From positions 1-51,734 of the forward strand of contig NZ_JAAAKZ010000028.1 in the NCBI RefSeq assembly GCF_009905605.1: a stretch of DNA of 51,734 nucleotides, written 5' to 3'. The stretch comes from Runella sp. CRIBMP. Its GTDB lineage: Bacteria > Bacteroidota > Bacteroidia > Cytophagales > Spirosomataceae. A model generated the notes under the pieces. It was given only the letters and a program-made list of their open reading frames with translations, was not told the DNA's origin and did not search any database. This document shows, in pieces, positions 49,758-51,734 of the stretch. The translations under genes were made by a program, and so were the position numbers. Numbering within the stretch: position 1 is the stretch's first letter; each line of letters starts with the position of its first letter.

Positions 49758-51734
49758 TTAGTTGCCCGCTTTGAGGATTTTCTTGGTAAGTCGTTTTTGT
49801 TCACCATCGGCGATAATCAAGTACGAACCCAGTGGTTGTGAACTCAGGTCTAGGATAGTACTACCGCTGCCATTGCTGAGTTCTACATTCCATTCACCCA
49901 AGCTAGTAGCCGTGAAATCGGTCAGACGAAGACGGACGTTACGCGTTTGGCCCCAGCCTTGCAGCATTACTTTTACCTGATTGGCGGCAGGGTTGGGTGC
50001 AATAACTACATCCAATGCCAGTTCTTCTACTGGAATCACTTCTTCCGCTGCTACACGCGCGGCTGTTCCGCCACTTGCTTTGAGGTTTCCGCCTCCCAGA
50101 ATTTTTTGCGTCGTTCTTACACCATCCCAGTTGCTGGCAAACCATAAGCCGCCGCTTTTATTCCAAACCGTGATGCCGATCATATCAGTTGAACCTGGCT
50201 CGCCGTTGTCGGTCATTTCAACTTGGAGCGTTGCATTTCCGTCTACTGCGATGACATTGAGCGGGTCAGTGATGTCTTGAATGTTTGCTTTACCGTTGAA
50301 AGTTGCGGTTCCACCTGCGGCAGTCGGCTGTACGGCTAGAGAGGTCATGGCATTGCCTTTTACCTGATAGTAACGCATTACCCCGCCTTCCATCCGTCTT
50401 ACGATGGTGTTGATATTGCCTTGCAGGTTTTTGCCGCTCTTATTGTATTTTACGTTAAACCCGAAGTTGTTGCGTGTTCCATTGTCACCCGCTTTAACAC
50501 CCGCAGAGTTTGCCAAAATAAGATAACCACCACCCGTAATAAAATCATTGAGGGGTTTAGATACGGTGATAACTTCATAGTTTTGGCCAGTGTAGTAACC
50601 GTTGATAAGTAATTGGACAGTATAAGATTCTGAGGGAGCGTTTCCAATGTTTGCGTTGAATGTGGCAGTGGCGGTCCCTGTTTTTGTATCGCTAGGAGTT
50701 ACATAACCAATCGTGGCAGGAATGATTTCACCAGTCTCTACAATTTTAAATGCGAAAGTAGCTTTGGCGATATCACCTGCATTGGGATCATAATTGGCAT
50801 CTCCTATTACGGCGGTAATGTCCTGAATGGTAGCCGCTAAGGTAACAGTGGCGGTACTTGATGTGCTGTTGGCCGTTGAAGCAAACATCGCCCCTGTATA
50901 GGTAGCTACTGCGTTTTCTTTATTGATTGTAAATGGATCGCTGTCAGAGCTTGCGCCATAAATACCGTCGCCAGCAAAAGCAGAAGCCACGGTATAATTT
51001 CCTGGGGCCTGATTGAGGGTAATCGAACTGTTGGCTAACCCGCTGCCATCGGTTGTTGCCGAAGTAGACTGCGTTCCGAGCGTGAAGGAGATATTCTTGC
51101 CGCTGATGGGCGTATTAGTCAGATTATCAATCAACGTAGCTTGGATAACAACTGGGTCTGAGTACTGACCGCTTGAGGCTCCCGAATAGGTGAGGGTCGT
51201 AGCGCGTCTGTTTACGCTTACGGTGGCGGTGCGCTCATCACTGTTCCCATTGACGTCAGTAATGGTTAGGGTTACGGTGTAGTTTCCTGCCGCGTTGAAC
51301 GAAGATGGTGATACGCTTTTGGTTAAGATTCCACAAGCATCGCTACTTCCATTGTCAACGTCGTTAGCGGTAATGTCTACGGTTCCACCCATTCCCAAAG
51401 TCACTGCAATATTTTTGGTGATAACGGTGGGTTTGGTTACGTCCTGAACGGTGACGGTGGCGTTGGCGGTGCTAGAGTTTCCACTACCATCAGTAACTGT
51501 CAGTACGATTGAGTTTACTCCCACATTGCTGCAATCAAATGTACTTTTGCTTAGTGACAATGTTGCTACTGAGCAGTTGTCGGTGCTCCCGTTGTTTACA
51601 TCAGCGGCGGCGATGGTGACAGTTCCCGCGGCGTTGAGCTGCACGGTGATGTTTTTGGCGATGGCCGTGGGGTTGATTTTATCTTCGACGGTGACGGTGG
51701 CGTTGGCGGTGCTAAAGTTTCCACTACCATCGGT
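49758..51734 (-). CDS. Large secreted Ig/HYR-repeat protein with T9SS sorting domain (partial)
   Basis: The frame is open to the window edge, so the N-terminus is missing. The visible 650 or so residues contain two or more HYR-like repeats with an 80-residue period (DNCSVATLSLSKSTFDCSNV; VLTVTDGSGNSSTANATVTV), a bacterial Ig-like domain (TLTYSGASSGQYSDPVVIQA; YTVASAFAGDGIYGASSDSD), a domain beginning NDFITGGGYLILANSAGVK that resembles the post-COAP domain, and a C-terminal type A sorting domain (APNPAANQVKVMLQGWG; LDLSSQPLGSYLIIADG). It should be exported by T9SS and placed on or released from the cell surface. The start must lie right of 51734. Confidence 0.9.
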   Translation of the reverse strand, partial: TDGSGNFSTANATVTVEDKINPTAIAKNITVQLNAAGTVTIAAADVNNGSTDNCSVATLSLSKSTFDCSNVGVNSIVLTVTDGSGNSSTANATVTVQDVTKPTVITKNIAVTLGMGGTVDITANDVDNGSSDACGILTKSVSPSSFNAAGNYTVTLTITDVNGNSDERTATVSVNRRATTLTYSGASSGQYSDPVVIQATLIDNLTNTPISGKNISFTLGTQSTSATTDGSGLANSSITLNQAPGNYTVASAFAGDGIYGASSDSDPFTINKENAVATYTGAMFASTANSTSSTATVTLAATIQDITAVIGDANYDPNAGDIAKATFAFKIVETGEIIPATIGYVTPSDTKTGTATATFNANIGNAPSESYTVQLLINGYYTGQNYEVITVSKPLNDFITGGGYLILANSAGVKAGDNGTRNNFGFNVKYNKSGKNLQGNINTIVRRMEGGVMRYYQVKGNAMTSLAVQPTAAGGTATFNGKANIQDITDPLNVIAVDGNATLQVEMTDNGEPGSTDMIGITVWNKSGGLWFASNWDGVRTTQKILGGGNLKASGGTAARVAAEEVIPVEELALDVVIAPNPAANQVKVMLQGWGQTRNVRLRLTDFTATSLGEWNVELSNGSGSTILDLSSQPLGSYLIIADGEQKRLTKKILKAGN
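51448..51492 (-). repeat. Coding tandem repeat segment, copy 1
   Basis: This 45-bp stretch matches 51688-51732 except at two positions, a spacing of exactly 240 bp. It encodes the SSTANATVTV part of each repeat. Confidence 0.8.
51688..51732 (-). repeat. Coding tandem repeat segment, copy 2
   Basis: It matches copy 1 (51448-51492) except at two positions. The array probably continues past the window edge, since the repeat unit is cut there. Confidence 0.8.

Overview
The window looks like chromosomal DNA from a Bacteroidota member, probably order Cytophagales (Spirosomaceae-like: Runella, Spirosoma or Dyadobacter relatives). The signs are TonB-dependent receptors with carboxypeptidase-like N-terminal domains, a type IX secretion (T9SS) sorting domain, DUF4249, head-GIN and PepSY-like lipoproteins, LytS/LytTR signalling, a beta-propeller sensor kinase and TAnnTTTG-type promoter boxes. 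The genus is inference only.

Region 1 (1 to about 5673) is one arm of an integrative element. A Bacteroidota-type tyrosine integrase is read away from a short copy of a tRNA 3' end (5651-5673), the presumed attachment-site junction. Almost every gene in the arm is on the minus strand: an excisionase-like HTH protein, a 132-aa protein and a tiny acidic repeat protein (one operon), two unrecognised proteins (344 and 107 aa), a lipoprotein, two small helical proteins and a nucleotidyltransferase-like gene coupled to the integrase. The HTH and nucleotidyltransferase genes each carry a one-base frameshift. The other element end lies left of the window.

Region 2 (5.7-20.3 kb) is core chromosome. 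It holds a decayed stretch, a Tat-exported TIM-barrel isomerase, a head-GIN lipoprotein, and a signalling block of a propeller histidine kinase, a single-domain globin, a short cytosolic LytS-type kinase and a LytTR regulator. Then come DUF3592, MazG-like, DinB, DUF1328 and GNAT proteins and a secreted GH20 hexosaminidase.

Region 3 (19.7-26.2 kb) is a small defence-type island: a DUF433/DUF5615 toxin-antitoxin pair, a long foldback sequence, a type III-like restriction-modification operon in res-mod order, and a VapBC-like pair whose toxin is frameshifted.

Region 4 (26.2-39.9 kb) is housekeeping: an APC permease, small membrane and DinB proteins, lpxB with a multi-span membrane protein, a PTPS-family enzyme, hldD, a CarH-like B12 photoreceptor-repressor next to a CruF-like carotenoid gene, tRNA-His with a degenerate partial copy behind it, YqeY, CvpA, DUF2520, and an ECF sigma factor with a membrane-anchored barrel-domain protein.

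Region 5 (40-51.7 kb) is envelope biology: a PepSY-like lipoprotein, a lipoprotein, an STN-TonB receptor and a DUF4249 lipoprotein in a row; a CLC-F-type fluoride antiporter; a PIN toxin-antitoxin pair; a second TonB receptor; and the C-terminal part of a large secreted Ig/HYR-repeat protein with a T9SS tail.

No CRISPR array, insertion sequence or rRNA gene was seen.
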